Assembly: GCA_031551765.1 (NCBI GenBank)
Contig: JAVBNC010000158.1
Coordinates: 1-58,257 of the forward strand
Source: JAVBNC01 sp031551765
GTDB taxonomy: Bacteria; Desulfobacterota; Desulfovibrionia; Desulfovibrionales; Desulfovibrionaceae
Reading direction: 5' to 3'
DNA: 58,257 nucleotides
The translations under genes were made by a program, and so were the position numbers. The notes under the pieces were generated by a model. That model had not been told where the DNA came from. It saw only the letters and a program-made list of their open reading frames with translations, and made no database searches. Positions within the stretch are counted from its first letter, which is position 1. Each line of letters opens with the position of its first letter. Positions 44,690 to 53,993 of this stretch are shown here, piece by piece.

Positions 44690-45913
44690 ATGGCAGCAGC
44701 GCATCTTGTCATTCAGCTCGCCCGCCTGGGCGACCTTATCCAGTCCAAGCGCCTGATTGCGTCGCTGGCGGCGGAAGAGGGCGCGGCCGTGCACCTGGCC
44801 GTGGACGGGTCCCTGGCGGGCCTTGCCCGGCTGCTATACCCCCACGCCGTGGTGCACGAACTGGCGGCCCATGCCGGAAGCCACAACGCGGCCTCGGTGC
44901 TGGCCCGCAACGCGGCGGCTTTTGTCGTGCTGCGGGAAACTCCCTTCGCCTCAGTGTACAACCTCAATTTTTCCGGTCTGTCCCTGGCCCTGACCTCGTT
45001 GTTCGACCCGGAACTGGTGCGCGGCTATAGGCGGCAGGACGGGCAGGTGCTGCTTTCGCGCTGGAGCCGCACGGCCTTCCGCTGGACCGGGGAGCGCAAA
45101 GTCGCGCCGCTCAATCTTGTGGACTTCTGGGCCCATCTGCACCCCAGCCCCATAGTCCCGGAACTGGTGAACCCGGCGGCCGCTCCCAAAGGCACGGGCC
45201 GCATGGGCGTGGTGCTGGCGGGCCGTCAGGCGCGGCGTTCCCTGCCGCCGGACGTGCTGGCTTCCTGCGTGGAAGCGGTGTTCACGGCCATGAACGGGCC
45301 GCGTATCGCGTTGTTCGGCAGCGGGGCGGAGCGCCCCCTGGCCCGCCAACTGGCCCGGCACTTGCGCCCGGCTCTGGTGCAGAAGCTGGACGACCTTTGC
45401 GGCGCCACAACTTTGACGGAGCTGCCGGAACAGGTAGGCGCGTGCGATTGTCTGCTCACCCCGGACACGGGCGCCATGCATCTGGCCGCCGCCCTGGGCG
45501 TGCCGGTGAAGGCGTTTTTCCTGTCTTCCGCCTGGTGCTGGGAAACCGGCCCTTATGGCGGCGGGCACCGCATCTGGCAGGCGGAACGCGACTGCGCGCC
45601 CTGCGTGGAAACCGCGCCCTGTCCCCATAATGTGGCCTGTCTTGCTCCTTTCCGGGACAAGAATTTCCTGCTCCGCCTGGCGGGCCGGGAACCCCAAAAC
45701 TGGCCGGAAGGCCTGCTGGAACTGGAAAGCGGTTTTGACGCCCTGGGCGTGCGCTACACGCCGCTGCTGGGCCGCGAGCCCCGGCAGGAGAAGAGAGCGG
45801 GGCAGCGGGCGCTGCTGGCAGAGCTTTTGCGTGTTCCCGGCCCAGTCAGCCCCCCGGCCTGGGCGGCGCAGGAATTGATACACGAAAGTGACTGGATGTT
45901 GCCCAATTTTTAG
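44690..45913 (+). CDS. Glycosyltransferase family 9 (heptosyltransferase-like)
   Basis: 407 residues. Starts HLVIQLARLGDLIQSKRLI, the GT9 start, and has the C-terminal nucleotide-sugar motif TPDTGAMHLAAALGVPVKAF. GT9 enzymes add ADP-heptose to lipopolysaccharide core. The C-terminal stretch has five cysteines in CAPCVETAPCPHNVAC, also seen in other GT9 proteins near radical SAM genes, but their role is unknown to me. First gene of a three-gene set with a radical SAM enzyme and a CgeB-type transferase. Confidence 0.85.
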   Translation: MAAAHLVIQLARLGDLIQSKRLIASLAAEEGAAVHLAVDGSLAGLARLLYPHAVVHELAAHAGSHNAASVLARNAAAFVVLRETPFASVYNLNFSGLSLALTSLFDPELVRGYRRQDGQVLLSRWSRTAFRWTGERKVAPLNLVDFWAHLHPSPIVPELVNPAAAPKGTGRMGVVLAGRQARRSLPPDVLASCVEAVFTAMNGPRIALFGSGAERPLARQLARHLRPALVQKLDDLCGATTLTELPEQVGACDCLLTPDTGAMHLAAALGVPVKAFFLSSAWCWETGPYGGGHRIWQAERDCAPCVETAPCPHNVACLAPFRDKNFLLRLAGREPQNWPEGLLELESGFDALGVRYTPLLGREPRQEKRAGQRALLAELLRVPGPVSPPAWAAQELIHESDWMLPNF

Positions 45914-45952
45914 CGCCGTCAGATTTACTCGCCGGGCTATGCAGGAAATATC

Positions 45953-46957
45953 ATGAAATTTTGCTCCATGCTCTGCAACGACATCAACTTCGAGCCGAAC
46001 GCCGTCCAGCCTTGCTGCGACGTGCGGGCCATAGAGGTGCCGCGCTTTGATTTTAGCGGCGGCGCGCTGGATATGACCGCCTACGGCGCGCATATCCAGG
46101 AAGTTGTGGAGCGTTTGCAGCAAGGCGGGGACCTGTGCCGGGACTGCCCGCAGCTTGAGGAAATCGAAGTGCCGCAGGGTGCTTCCCCGGCCGCGCGTCT
46201 GGCCTTCCGCACGGTGAGCATCAACATGCACCGCCACTTGTGCAACTGTAAATGCGTATACTGCGATTTATGGAAGGGCGGCTCCAAGGGCTACCCCATA
46301 CTGCCCGCGCTGAAAAGCCTTGCCGCACAGGGCGTGCTGCACAAAGACTGCCTGTTCAGCTGGGGCGGCGGGGAACCTTCCATTTTGCCGGATTTTGAAG
46401 AGGCCAGCCTGTGGATTATGCGCAACGGCTGGCAGCAGTATGTGCACACCGGCGCGCTGCGCTTTTCCCCGGCCGTGGCGGCCTTGCTGCGTGCCTCACA
46501 GGGCGGGGTCAATATCAGCCTGGATTCCGGCACGCCGGAAACCTACCGGGCCATAAAGGGCGTGGATGGGTTCGAGCGGGTGGTGTCCTCCCTGGAACGG
46601 TACCGCGCAACCTGTGAAGACCCGACGCGCATCCACTTGAAATACATCGTTTTCGAGAAGAACAACTCGGTCAAAGAAATCGAGCGATTTTTCGCTCTCT
46701 GCCGCTCATTGGATATCCGCAGCGTGCAGTTTTCCTTGAATTTTCTGGAACTGCGGGACGGCCGCCCTTCACCCAAAACCATGCTGGGCGCGGCGTACTT
46801 CGTGCACCGGGCCTTGTCTCTGGGGCTGAGGTGCGAACCGTTTTTCATAGACGAGCCCTGGCTGGAAGAAATATTCGCGCTGGCGCGGCAGCACTTTTTC
46901 GGGGCGGATCCGGACATCCGCCCCGCACCGCCGTCTCCTGACGCCGCCAACCCCTGA
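45953..46957 (+). CDS. Radical SAM protein with N-terminal SPASM-like cysteines
   Basis: 334 residues. The radical SAM cluster motif is C97-x3-C101-x2-C104 (CNCKCVYC), followed by WGGGEPS and NISLDSGTPETY, typical of the core barrel. Before the core, residues 4, 8, 21, 22, 62 and 65 are cysteines in the pattern CxxxC, PCCD, CxxC, which resembles a SPASM auxiliary-cluster domain but placed ahead of the core. The substrate is unknown; its neighbours suggest a sugar or glycan. It starts 39 bases after the GT9 stop and ends 10 before the CgeB-type gene. Confidence 0.8.
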   Translation: MKFCSMLCNDINFEPNAVQPCCDVRAIEVPRFDFSGGALDMTAYGAHIQEVVERLQQGGDLCRDCPQLEEIEVPQGASPAARLAFRTVSINMHRHLCNCKCVYCDLWKGGSKGYPILPALKSLAAQGVLHKDCLFSWGGGEPSILPDFEEASLWIMRNGWQQYVHTGALRFSPAVAALLRASQGGVNISLDSGTPETYRAIKGVDGFERVVSSLERYRATCEDPTRIHLKYIVFEKNNSVKEIERFFALCRSLDIRSVQFSLNFLELRDGRPSPKTMLGAAYFVHRALSLGLRCEPFFIDEPWLEEIFALARQHFFGADPDIRPAPPSPDAANP

Positions 46958-46967
46958 AAGGCCCTGT

Positions 46968-48227
46968 ATGCGACGCATTCTCCTCGTTCTTCCTTTTTAT
47001 GGCGGGTCCCTGCCCGTGGGCCGCTACTGCGCGGAAGCCCTGCGGGACGAAGGGTGCCTGGTGGACGTGTTTGAGGCCCCGGACTTTTACCCGGCCTTTT
47101 GCGCGGCCCAAAAGTTGCGCGTGGCCCCGGACCGGCAGGAATACCTGGAAAACAGCTTTTTGCAGGTGGTTTCCCAGGCCATTTTAGCCAAAGTGGAACA
47201 CTTCGCGCCGGACCTGGTGCTGGGCATGGCCCAGGCCCCTTTGAACCGCCAGGCCCTGAAACGCCTGCGCAAGGACGGGGTGGCGACAGCCATGTGGTTT
47301 GTGGAGGATTTCCGCCTGTTTACCTACTGGCGGGCCTTTGCGCCGTTTTACGACATTTTCGCGGTGATCCAGAAGGAGCCGTTCCTTTCCGAACTGCACG
47401 ACCTGGGCGTGCCCAACGCGCTGTATCTGCCCCTGGCGGCGCTGCCTTCCGTGCACAAGCCCCTCAGCCTGACCAGTGTGGAAATGAAGCGTTTCGGCGC
47501 GGACCTCTCTTTTATGGGCGCGGGCTATCCCAACCGGCGCGCGGCGTTCCGGCACTTTACCAACCGGGATTTCAAAATCTGGGGCACGGAATGGGAAGGG
47601 GACGCGCAACTGGCCCCTCTGGTGCAAATGAACGGCGCGCGCGTCAGCCCGGAAGACACGGTGCGCATTTACAACGCCACGCGCATTAACCTGAACCTGC
47701 ATTCCAGCGTCCGGGCGGACCAACTGGTGTCCGGCGGGGACTTCGTCAACCCGCGCACTTTTGAAATAGCGGCCGCCGGGGCCTTTCAACTGGTGGACAG
47801 GCGCACCCTGCTGCCGGAACTGTTCGCGGGAGACGAACTGGCCACCTTTGGCAGCTTTGAGGAGTTGCGCGAAAAGATTGACTACTTCCTGCCCCGCGAA
47901 GAAGAGCGCAAAGCCTATGCCCAACGCGGCCAGGAACGCGCCCTCAAGGACCATACCTACCAGAAACGCATGCGCACGCTGCTGGATTTCGCCACGGAAC
48001 GCCTCCCGAATTTCGGCCAGGCCAGCCGCAGCGGGTTCACCTGGCCGGAAAACATGCCGGAAGCCTTGTGCAAGGACACGGAAGCCTTACTTAGTACGTT
48101 GCGGCTTCCGCCGCAGGCCGGGTTCGAGGACCTGGTCACGGCCCTGCGCGCCAAAAGCGGGGAACTGACCCCGCTGGAGACCGCCGTGCTCTTCCTGGAC
48201 GAGTGGAAGAAACAATACTCGCGGTAA
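46968..48227 (+). CDS. CgeB/DUF3880-type glycosyltransferase
   Basis: 419 residues. GT-B style protein: starts RRILLVLPFYGGSLPVGRYC, has AMWFVEDFRLFTYWR in the middle, and the C-terminal NPRTFEIAAAGAFQLVDRRT, SFEELREKIDYFL segments of the Glyco_trans_1_2/CgeB family. The donor is not evident. It follows the radical SAM gene closely, so the three genes probably act on one surface glycan (inference). Confidence 0.8.
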   Translation: MRRILLVLPFYGGSLPVGRYCAEALRDEGCLVDVFEAPDFYPAFCAAQKLRVAPDRQEYLENSFLQVVSQAILAKVEHFAPDLVLGMAQAPLNRQALKRLRKDGVATAMWFVEDFRLFTYWRAFAPFYDIFAVIQKEPFLSELHDLGVPNALYLPLAALPSVHKPLSLTSVEMKRFGADLSFMGAGYPNRRAAFRHFTNRDFKIWGTEWEGDAQLAPLVQMNGARVSPEDTVRIYNATRINLNLHSSVRADQLVSGGDFVNPRTFEIAAAGAFQLVDRRTLLPELFAGDELATFGSFEELREKIDYFLPREEERKAYAQRGQERALKDHTYQKRMRTLLDFATERLPNFGQASRSGFTWPENMPEALCKDTEALLSTLRLPPQAGFEDLVTALRAKSGELTPLETAVLFLDEWKKQYSR

Positions 48228-48250
48228 ACAAGCACCACACACAATACACC

Positions 48251-48330
48251 AACGACCCCCTGCCGCGGGGTCCAGGGGGATCATCCCCCTGGAGGGAGTC
48301 CAGAGGGCGGAGCCCTTTGGCCGCCGGAGG
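48251..48330 (-). repeat. GC-rich hairpin repeat, copy 1
   Basis: Inverted relative to the other copies: CCCCCTGCCGCGGGG, then CCAGGGGGATCATCCCCCTGG (perfect palindromic hairpin), then an AGGGCGG/AGCCCT block. Matches copy 4 (54687) closely in reverse. Its end supplies the GGAGG ribosome site of uvrB. Confidence 0.7.
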
Positions 48331-48339
48331 CATTTCTTC

Positions 48340-50382
48340 ATGTCCCTTTTTCAATTAGAAACCGCATACACCCCGCAAGGCGACCAGCCGGAAGCCATAG
48401 GCCAGCTTGTAGCCAACCTGCGCCAGGGCGTGCGCGACCAGGTGCTCTTAGGCGTCACCGGCTCGGGCAAGACTTTTACCATGGCCCACACCATAGCGGC
48501 CATGGAGCGGCCCGCGCTGATCCTCGCGCCCAACAAGACGCTGGCGGCGCAACTGTACAATGAATTCCGGGGCCTGTTCCCACACAACGCGGTGGAATAT
48601 TTCGTCAGCTATTACGACTACTATCTGCCGGAAGCGTACGTGCCGGCGGCGGACCTGTATATTGAGAAAGACTCCTCCATCAACGACAACATTGAAAAAC
48701 TGCGCCACGCGGCCACCCACGCGCTGCTTACCCGGCGGGACGTGATCATTATCGCGTCCGTGTCCTGCATTTACGGCCTGGGCTCGCCGGACTACTACGC
48801 CAAACTCATTCTGCCGGTGGAGGCGGGGCAGCGGCTCAGCCTGGACGCGGTCATCACCCGGCTGGTGGATATCCAGTACACCCGCAACGACTACGATTTT
48901 CACCGGGGCACCTTCCGGGTGCGCGGGGATTCGCTGGAAGTGATCCCCGCCTACCAGCACGAGCGGGCCCTGCGTCTGGAGTTTTTCGGGGACGAGCTGG
49001 AAAGCATCACCGAAGTGGATTCCCTGACCGGGGAAACCTTGTCGCGCATAGGCAAAACGGTCATCTACCCCGCCAGCCACTACGTTTCGGACCGGGACAA
49101 CCTGACCCGCGCCGCGCACGACATACGCGACGAACTGCGCGACAGGCTGATCTTTTACAAGGACAACAACAAGCTTCTGGAAGCCCAGCGCCTGGAACAG
49201 CGCACCATGATGGACCTGGAGATGATGGAGGAGATAGGCTACTGCAAGGGTATTGAGAACTACTCCCGCCACCTGGACGGCCGGGGGCCGGGCAGCGCGC
49301 CTTCCTGCCTGCTGGACTACTTTCCCAAGGACTTTCTGCTGTTCATTGACGAATCGCACATCACGGTGCCCCAGGTGGGGGCCATGTACAAGGGCGACCA
49401 GTCGCGTAAGGGCACGCTGGTGGACTACGGCTTTCGCCTGCCTTCCGCCCTGGACAACAGGCCGCTGAGTTTCGCGGAGTTTCTGGAGCGCATCAACCAG
49501 ACCGTGTACGTTTCGGCCACGCCGGGACCGTGGGAAATGGACCGCTCGCAGGGCATCCTGGCGGAACAGATCATCCGCCCCACGGGCCTGGTGGACCCCG
49601 TGGTGGAAGTGCGCCCCGTCAAAGGCCAGATGGACGACCTGATGGGCGAATGCCGCGCCCGCGCGGAACAGGACGAGCGGGTGCTGGTGACCACCCTCAC
49701 CAAGCGCATGGCCGAGGATTTGACCGAATACCTGCGCAATATGGGCGTCGCGGCCCGCTACCTGCACTCCGACATCGACACCCTGGAGCGCATGGCCCTG
49801 ATCAACGCCCTGCGCCGCAAGGATTTCGACGTGCTGGTGGGCATCAACCTGCTGCGGGAAGGCCTGGATATCCCGGAAGTCTCGCTGGTGGCCATTCTGG
49901 ACGCGGACAAGGAAGGCTTTTTGCGTTCCACCGGCTCGCTCATCCAGACCTTTGGCCGGGCCGCGCGCAACGTGGCGGGCCAGGTCATTCTCTACGCGGA
50001 CAGCGTCACCGCGTCCATGAAAGCCGCCATGCAGGAGACGGAGCGCCGCCGCGAAAAGCAGCAGGCGTTCAACCAAGAGCACGGCATCACGGCCGTGACC
50101 ATCAAAAAAGAAGTGGACACCCCCTTTGACAGCCTGTTCGCCAGGGACGACGACGCGCCCGCCGCCAAACGCCGGGGCAGGGGATCCAAACAGGAGTCCG
50201 CGCGCCGCCGGGAGCCGGGGCCGGAGCAAAACCTGCCCATGTCCGCCGAAGAAGCGGGCAGCCTGATCCAAAAGCTGGAGCGCGAAATGCGTGACGCCGC
50301 CCGCGAGCTGGAGTTCGAGCAGGCCGCCATGCTGCGCGACCGTATCCGGGGGCTGCGGGAATTGATGGTGCGGCTGCCTTAA
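48340..50382 (+). CDS. uvrB: Excinuclease ABC subunit B
   Basis: 680 residues. Walker A GVTGSGKT at 38-45, the beta-hairpin region YFVSYYDYYLPEAYVP, helicase motifs LLFIDESHITVPQ and FGRAARNVAGQ, and a C-terminal UVR domain EREMRDAARELEFEQAAMLR that contacts UvrC. It is the damage-verifying helicase of nucleotide excision repair. GGAGG lies 9 bases before ATG 48340. Two inverted GC-rich repeats follow. Confidence 0.97.
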   Translation: MSLFQLETAYTPQGDQPEAIGQLVANLRQGVRDQVLLGVTGSGKTFTMAHTIAAMERPALILAPNKTLAAQLYNEFRGLFPHNAVEYFVSYYDYYLPEAYVPAADLYIEKDSSINDNIEKLRHAATHALLTRRDVIIIASVSCIYGLGSPDYYAKLILPVEAGQRLSLDAVITRLVDIQYTRNDYDFHRGTFRVRGDSLEVIPAYQHERALRLEFFGDELESITEVDSLTGETLSRIGKTVIYPASHYVSDRDNLTRAAHDIRDELRDRLIFYKDNNKLLEAQRLEQRTMMDLEMMEEIGYCKGIENYSRHLDGRGPGSAPSCLLDYFPKDFLLFIDESHITVPQVGAMYKGDQSRKGTLVDYGFRLPSALDNRPLSFAEFLERINQTVYVSATPGPWEMDRSQGILAEQIIRPTGLVDPVVEVRPVKGQMDDLMGECRARAEQDERVLVTTLTKRMAEDLTEYLRNMGVAARYLHSDIDTLERMALINALRRKDFDVLVGINLLREGLDIPEVSLVAILDADKEGFLRSTGSLIQTFGRAARNVAGQVILYADSVTASMKAAMQETERRREKQQAFNQEHGITAVTIKKEVDTPFDSLFARDDDAPAAKRRGRGSKQESARRREPGPEQNLPMSAEEAGSLIQKLEREMRDAARELEFEQAAMLRDRIRGLRELMVRLP

Positions 50383-50390
50383 AGGCTATT

Positions 50391-50472
50391 TTGTCGAAGC
50401 CATCCAAGAGTGAGAGCAGGGCGCTGCCCTGCACCCGCCAAGGGGCACGCCCCGTGGAACCCCTTCAGGGTG
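50391..50472 (+). repeat. GC-rich hairpin repeat, copy 2
   Basis: Starts TTGTCGAAGCCATCCAAGAG nine bases behind the uvrB stop, then the hairpin GCAGGGC-GCT-GCCCTGC at 50416-50432 and a GGGGC/GCCCC pair. Very similar to copy 5 behind dapB. Confidence 0.8.
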
Positions 50473-50550
50473 GTTGACAACGGGATCGCTCAATCAAACG
50501 TTTTCTCTGTGTCCGCGCTCGGTCACATCCCCACCACGCGCGAAGCTATG

Positions 50551-50604
50551 CCCCTGTCGCGGGGTGCGGGGCAGCGCCCTGCTCTCGTTCTTGGATGGAT
50601 TCGG
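50551..50604 (-). repeat. GC-rich hairpin repeat, copy 3 (inverted to copy 2)
   Basis: On the minus strand it reads CGAATCCATCCAAGAACGAG, then GCAGGGC-GCT-GCCCCGC and CCCCGCGACAGGGG. With copy 2 it brackets 78 bases of unremarkable sequence in the 317-base gap before the SLC13 gene, where I see no gene. Confidence 0.75.
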
Positions 50605-50699
50605 CAGCTAATAAATAACGTGTATCCCTTGGCAGGAAACGGAAATCCCCGTACTATGCGAACTGTTTTAGTCATTTTTCAGCCACGGAACCGCGAGTA

Positions 50700-52556
50700 A
50701 TGATAGCGACTCTAGTTATCTTGGGCATAGCCGCTGTTTTTTTCGTCCACGGGAGAATACGTTCCGACCTGGTGGCGCTGTGCGCGCTGCTGGCTCTGAT
50801 GCTTTTGGGCATTCTCAAACCGGAGGAGGCCCTTTCCGGCTTTTCCAATTCCATCACTGTGATGATGGTTGGCGTGTTCATTGTGGGCGGCTCCATTTTC
50901 CGCACGGGGCTGGCGCGCATGATCAGCCGCAAGTTGTTGGCCCTGGCGGGCAACAGCGAGAACAGGCTGTTTTTCCTGATCATGCTGGTCACTTCGTCCA
51001 TAGGCGCTTTTGTCAGTAATACCGGCACGGTGGCCATGATGCTGCCCGTGGTGGTCAGCCTGTCCACCAGCGCGGGCATAAGCCCGGCCCGCTTCCTTAT
51101 GCCCCTGGCGTTCGCCAGCAGCATGGGCGGCATGCTGACCTTGATCGGCACGGCCCCCAACATGATCATCAACAACGCGCTGGTGGACGCCGGGTTCCCG
51201 GCCTTGAGCCTCTTTTCCTTCGCGCCGGTGGGCCTGGTCAGCGTGGTTTTGGGCACCTTGAGCCTCGCCCCGCTCAGCGCGTACTTTCTGGGAAAAAGAA
51301 AAACCCCGGGCAGAAAAGAGCAGGAGGGCGGCAAATCCCTCTACGAACTGGCCGAAAAATACAAGCTGCACCGCAACGTTTACCGCGCCTTTGTGCCTGC
51401 CGTCTCTCCCCTGGTGGGTAAGACCCTGCGCGAGCTGGCCATTACCCGGGAATACAACGCCTCCATCGTGGAGATACGGCGTAACGCTTCCGGCAGGCGG
51501 TCTTTCGGCAAAGGGTCGCAGCAGGTCATCCCCGGGCCGGATTCCGCTCTGCATGCGCAGGATCTGGTCTACGTCATGGGCGATTTGACCTCGGTTCACA
51601 ATTTTATCGAGAAAAACGGCCTGGAAATGGCGGAACCGACGGAACAAGGCAACCTCGGCACGTTCGAAGACGAATACCGCTTTGACGCCATGGGTATCGC
51701 GGAACTGGTGCTGCTCTCCACTTCCAAGCTTATCAACAAAAAGGTGGCGGACGCGGGGTTCCGCGAAAAGTACGGAGTGAGCATTCTGGGCGTGCAGCGC
51801 AAAAGCGAGTATATCCTGCAGGGCCTGAAAGACGTGAGCATGCAGGCCGGGGACGCCCTTTTGGTGCAAGGCGAATGGGGCCGTATCGCGCGCCTGGGGG
51901 AAGAGGAGTCCGAATGGGTGGTGGTGGGCCAGCCCTTGACGGAGGCCTCCCGGCTGACTTTGGACGAAAAGGCTCCCCGGGCGGCTGTCATTTTGCTGCT
52001 TATGATTCTGGCCATGACCACGAGCGTGGTTCCCACTGTGACGGCGGTCATGCTGGCGGCCGTGGTCATGATTTTCAGCGGCTGCTTCCGCAACGTGGAA
52101 GAGGCCTACAAGACCATCAACTGGGAAAGCGTGGTGCTTATCGCGGCCATGCTGCCCATGTCCCTGGCCATTGAAAAGACCGGGGCGGCCACCCTGGTTT
52201 CCGATATGCTGACCGCCGGTGTGGGGGGGTACGGCCCGTATATGCTGCTGGCGGTTATCTATTTCGCCACTTCCGTGCTGACGCTGTTCATCAGCAACAC
52301 GGCCACGGCCGTGCTGTTCTCTCCCATTGCGCTGCAGGCATCGTCCGCCATGGGGCTGAGCCCTTACCCCTTCCTGTTCGCGGTCACGGTGGGGTCCAGC
52401 ATGTGCTTTGCCAGCCCCTTTTCCACACCGCCCAACGCTTTGGTCATGTCCGCGGGCCGCTATACCTTTATGGACTATGTGAAGGTGGGCGCGCCGCTGC
52501 AAGCGCTGTTCGGCGTGGTCATGGTGCTGGCGCTGCCCTTGATTTTTCCCTTCTAA
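50700..52556 (+). CDS. SLC13-family permease with two TrkA-C (RCK-C) domains
   Basis: 618 residues. N-terminal spans (about 1-200) with a SNTGTVAMMLPVVVSLS motif and the IGTAPNMIINN segment, then two soluble TrkA-C-like domains (about 220-300 and 320-400), then the second set of spans with the equivalent SNTATAVLFSPIAL. Members of this DASS/SLC13 group carry dicarboxylates or sulfate with sodium; the substrate is not evident. No strong ribosome site precedes ATG 50700. It heads a tight run with araD, talC and a GT2. Confidence 0.85.
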   Translation: MIATLVILGIAAVFFVHGRIRSDLVALCALLALMLLGILKPEEALSGFSNSITVMMVGVFIVGGSIFRTGLARMISRKLLALAGNSENRLFFLIMLVTSSIGAFVSNTGTVAMMLPVVVSLSTSAGISPARFLMPLAFASSMGGMLTLIGTAPNMIINNALVDAGFPALSLFSFAPVGLVSVVLGTLSLAPLSAYFLGKRKTPGRKEQEGGKSLYELAEKYKLHRNVYRAFVPAVSPLVGKTLRELAITREYNASIVEIRRNASGRRSFGKGSQQVIPGPDSALHAQDLVYVMGDLTSVHNFIEKNGLEMAEPTEQGNLGTFEDEYRFDAMGIAELVLLSTSKLINKKVADAGFREKYGVSILGVQRKSEYILQGLKDVSMQAGDALLVQGEWGRIARLGEEESEWVVVGQPLTEASRLTLDEKAPRAAVILLLMILAMTTSVVPTVTAVMLAAVVMIFSGCFRNVEEAYKTINWESVVLIAAMLPMSLAIEKTGAATLVSDMLTAGVGGYGPYMLLAVIYFATSVLTLFISNTATAVLFSPIALQASSAMGLSPYPFLFAVTVGSSMCFASPFSTPPNALVMSAGRYTFMDYVKVGAPLQALFGVVMVLALPLIFPF

Positions 52557-52566
52557 GGACTGTCAT

Positions 52567-53250
52567 ATGCCGCAAACCCTGCGCCGCGAAGTCTGTGAGG
52601 CCAATCTACGCCTGCCCGCCCTGGGGCTGGTGACTCTGACCTGGGGGAATGTCTCCGCTCTGGACGCCAAGAAGGGGCTTGTGGTCATCAAAGGTTCCGG
52701 GATACCCTATGCGGACCTGACCCCGGATCACATGTCGGTGGTGGACCTGGCGGACGGCCGCTGCGTTACAGGTCCTAAACCGTCATCTGACCTGGCAACG
52801 CACCTGGCGTTATACCGGCGTTTCCCGGTCATAGGCGGGGTAGTCCACACCCATTCGCGCTGGGCCACCGTCTGGGCCCAGGCGGGCAGGGATATTCCGG
52901 TGCTGGGCACCACCCACGCCGACTATTTTCGCGGCCCCGTGCCCTGCGCCCGCCCCCTGACCCCGGAGGAAACGACGGCCGGGTACGAGGAGGCCACGGG
53001 CCATGCCCTGGCGGAGTTATTCACGGACGAGTCCATTTTACAACTCCCGGCCGCCCTGGCCGCCGGGCACGGCCCTTTCGCCTGGGGCCGCAACGCTGCG
53101 GAAGCCGTGGAGCACTCCCTGGTGCTGGAGGAAATAGCCATGACCGCGTGGCACACCTTGGCCCTGGAGCCGCAAGCCAAACTGTCGCAGCACGTGCTGG
53201 ACAAGCATTTCAGCCGCAAGCACGGCAAAAACGCGTATTACGGACAATAA
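52567..53250 (+). CDS. araD: L-ribulose-5-phosphate 4-epimerase family protein (AraD)
   Basis: 227 residues of the class II aldolase/epimerase family: LTWGNVSALD, IKGSGIPYADLTP, GPKPSSD with Asp75, the zinc histidines H94 and H96 in VVHTHSRWATVW, GTTHADYF and a third histidine in AGHGPFAWG, ending in LDKHFSRKHGKNAYYGQ. The close match to AraD suggests interconversion of L-ribulose 5-phosphate and D-xylulose 5-phosphate; related aldolases differ little. AAGGA lies before the ATG. It is 10 bases after the transporter and 12 before talC. Confidence 0.9.
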   Translation: MPQTLRREVCEANLRLPALGLVTLTWGNVSALDAKKGLVVIKGSGIPYADLTPDHMSVVDLADGRCVTGPKPSSDLATHLALYRRFPVIGGVVHTHSRWATVWAQAGRDIPVLGTTHADYFRGPVPCARPLTPEETTAGYEEATGHALAELFTDESILQLPAALAAGHGPFAWGRNAAEAVEHSLVLEEIAMTAWHTLALEPQAKLSQHVLDKHFSRKHGKNAYYGQ

Positions 53251-53262
53251 GCCGGAGGTCCC

Positions 53263-53982
53263 ATGTCCCTTCTCGACAACCTCAAGATCAAAGTTTTTGT
53301 GGATTGCGCGGATTTCGACAGCATCAAGCGCGCGCTGGCCCTGCCCGTGGTCAAAGGCGTGACCACCAACCCCTCCCTGGTCTCCCAGGCCGGGGTGTCC
53401 AATTACACCGAATACGCGCGTAAAGTGCTGGAGCTGGTGCCTGAACTGCCCGTTTCCTTTGAGGTTTTCAGTGACTCGGAAGATGAAATGGCTAAAGAGG
53501 CCCGCATTATCCACGGCTGGGGCAAAAACGTGTACGTGAAGATTCCCGTGATCAGCGCGAAAGGGGGGTCGCGCGGCCCGCTTATCCGGCGGCTTTCCGG
53601 CGAAGGCATTCCCCTCAACGTCACGGCCGTGTTCACGGCGGCCCAGACCCGGGACGCGGCCGCGCACCTTATGCCCGGCGTGCCCGCCCTGGTCTCCATT
53701 TTCGCGGGACGCATGGCGGACGTGGGCGCGGACCCCCTGCCCATTGTCCGCGAAAGCCGCGAGATTCTGCAAGGCCTGCCCTCGGCGGAACTGCTTTGGG
53801 CCTCCACCCGCGAGCTGTACAACATCTTTCAGGCGGACGAGGCGGGCTGCCAGGTGATTACCGCGCCGCTGTCCATCATCGGCAAGCTCTCCGGAGTGGG
53901 CAAGGATCTGACCCAATGCTCCGTTGACGCGGTGCGCGCCTTCATGGCGGACATCGAAAAAAGCGGCGTCAGCTTTTCCTGA
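53263..53982 (+). CDS. Transaldolase, small TalC/fructose-6-phosphate aldolase-like type
   Basis: 239 residues. FVDCADFDSIKRAL, VKGVTTNPSLV and the Schiff-base lysine K93 in VYVKIPV mark the small transaldolase group. It moves a dihydroxyacetone unit between sugar phosphates or cleaves fructose 6-phosphate. GGAGG precedes the ATG. With araD it would link pentose phosphates to glycolysis. Confidence 0.88.
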   Translation: MSLLDNLKIKVFVDCADFDSIKRALALPVVKGVTTNPSLVSQAGVSNYTEYARKVLELVPELPVSFEVFSDSEDEMAKEARIIHGWGKNVYVKIPVISAKGGSRGPLIRRLSGEGIPLNVTAVFTAAQTRDAAAHLMPGVPALVSIFAGRMADVGADPLPIVRESREILQGLPSAELLWASTRELYNIFQADEAGCQVITAPLSIIGKLSGVGKDLTQCSVDAVRAFMADIEKSGVSFS

Positions 53983-53993
53983 CGCGCCGTGCC

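Noticed and set aside
48448..50271. 607-codon open frame on the minus strand opposite uvrB
   Set aside because: The plus strand encodes an unmistakable UvrB. Long antisense frames are common in GC-rich genes; this one has no recognisable motif and a His/Gly/Val-rich shadow composition.
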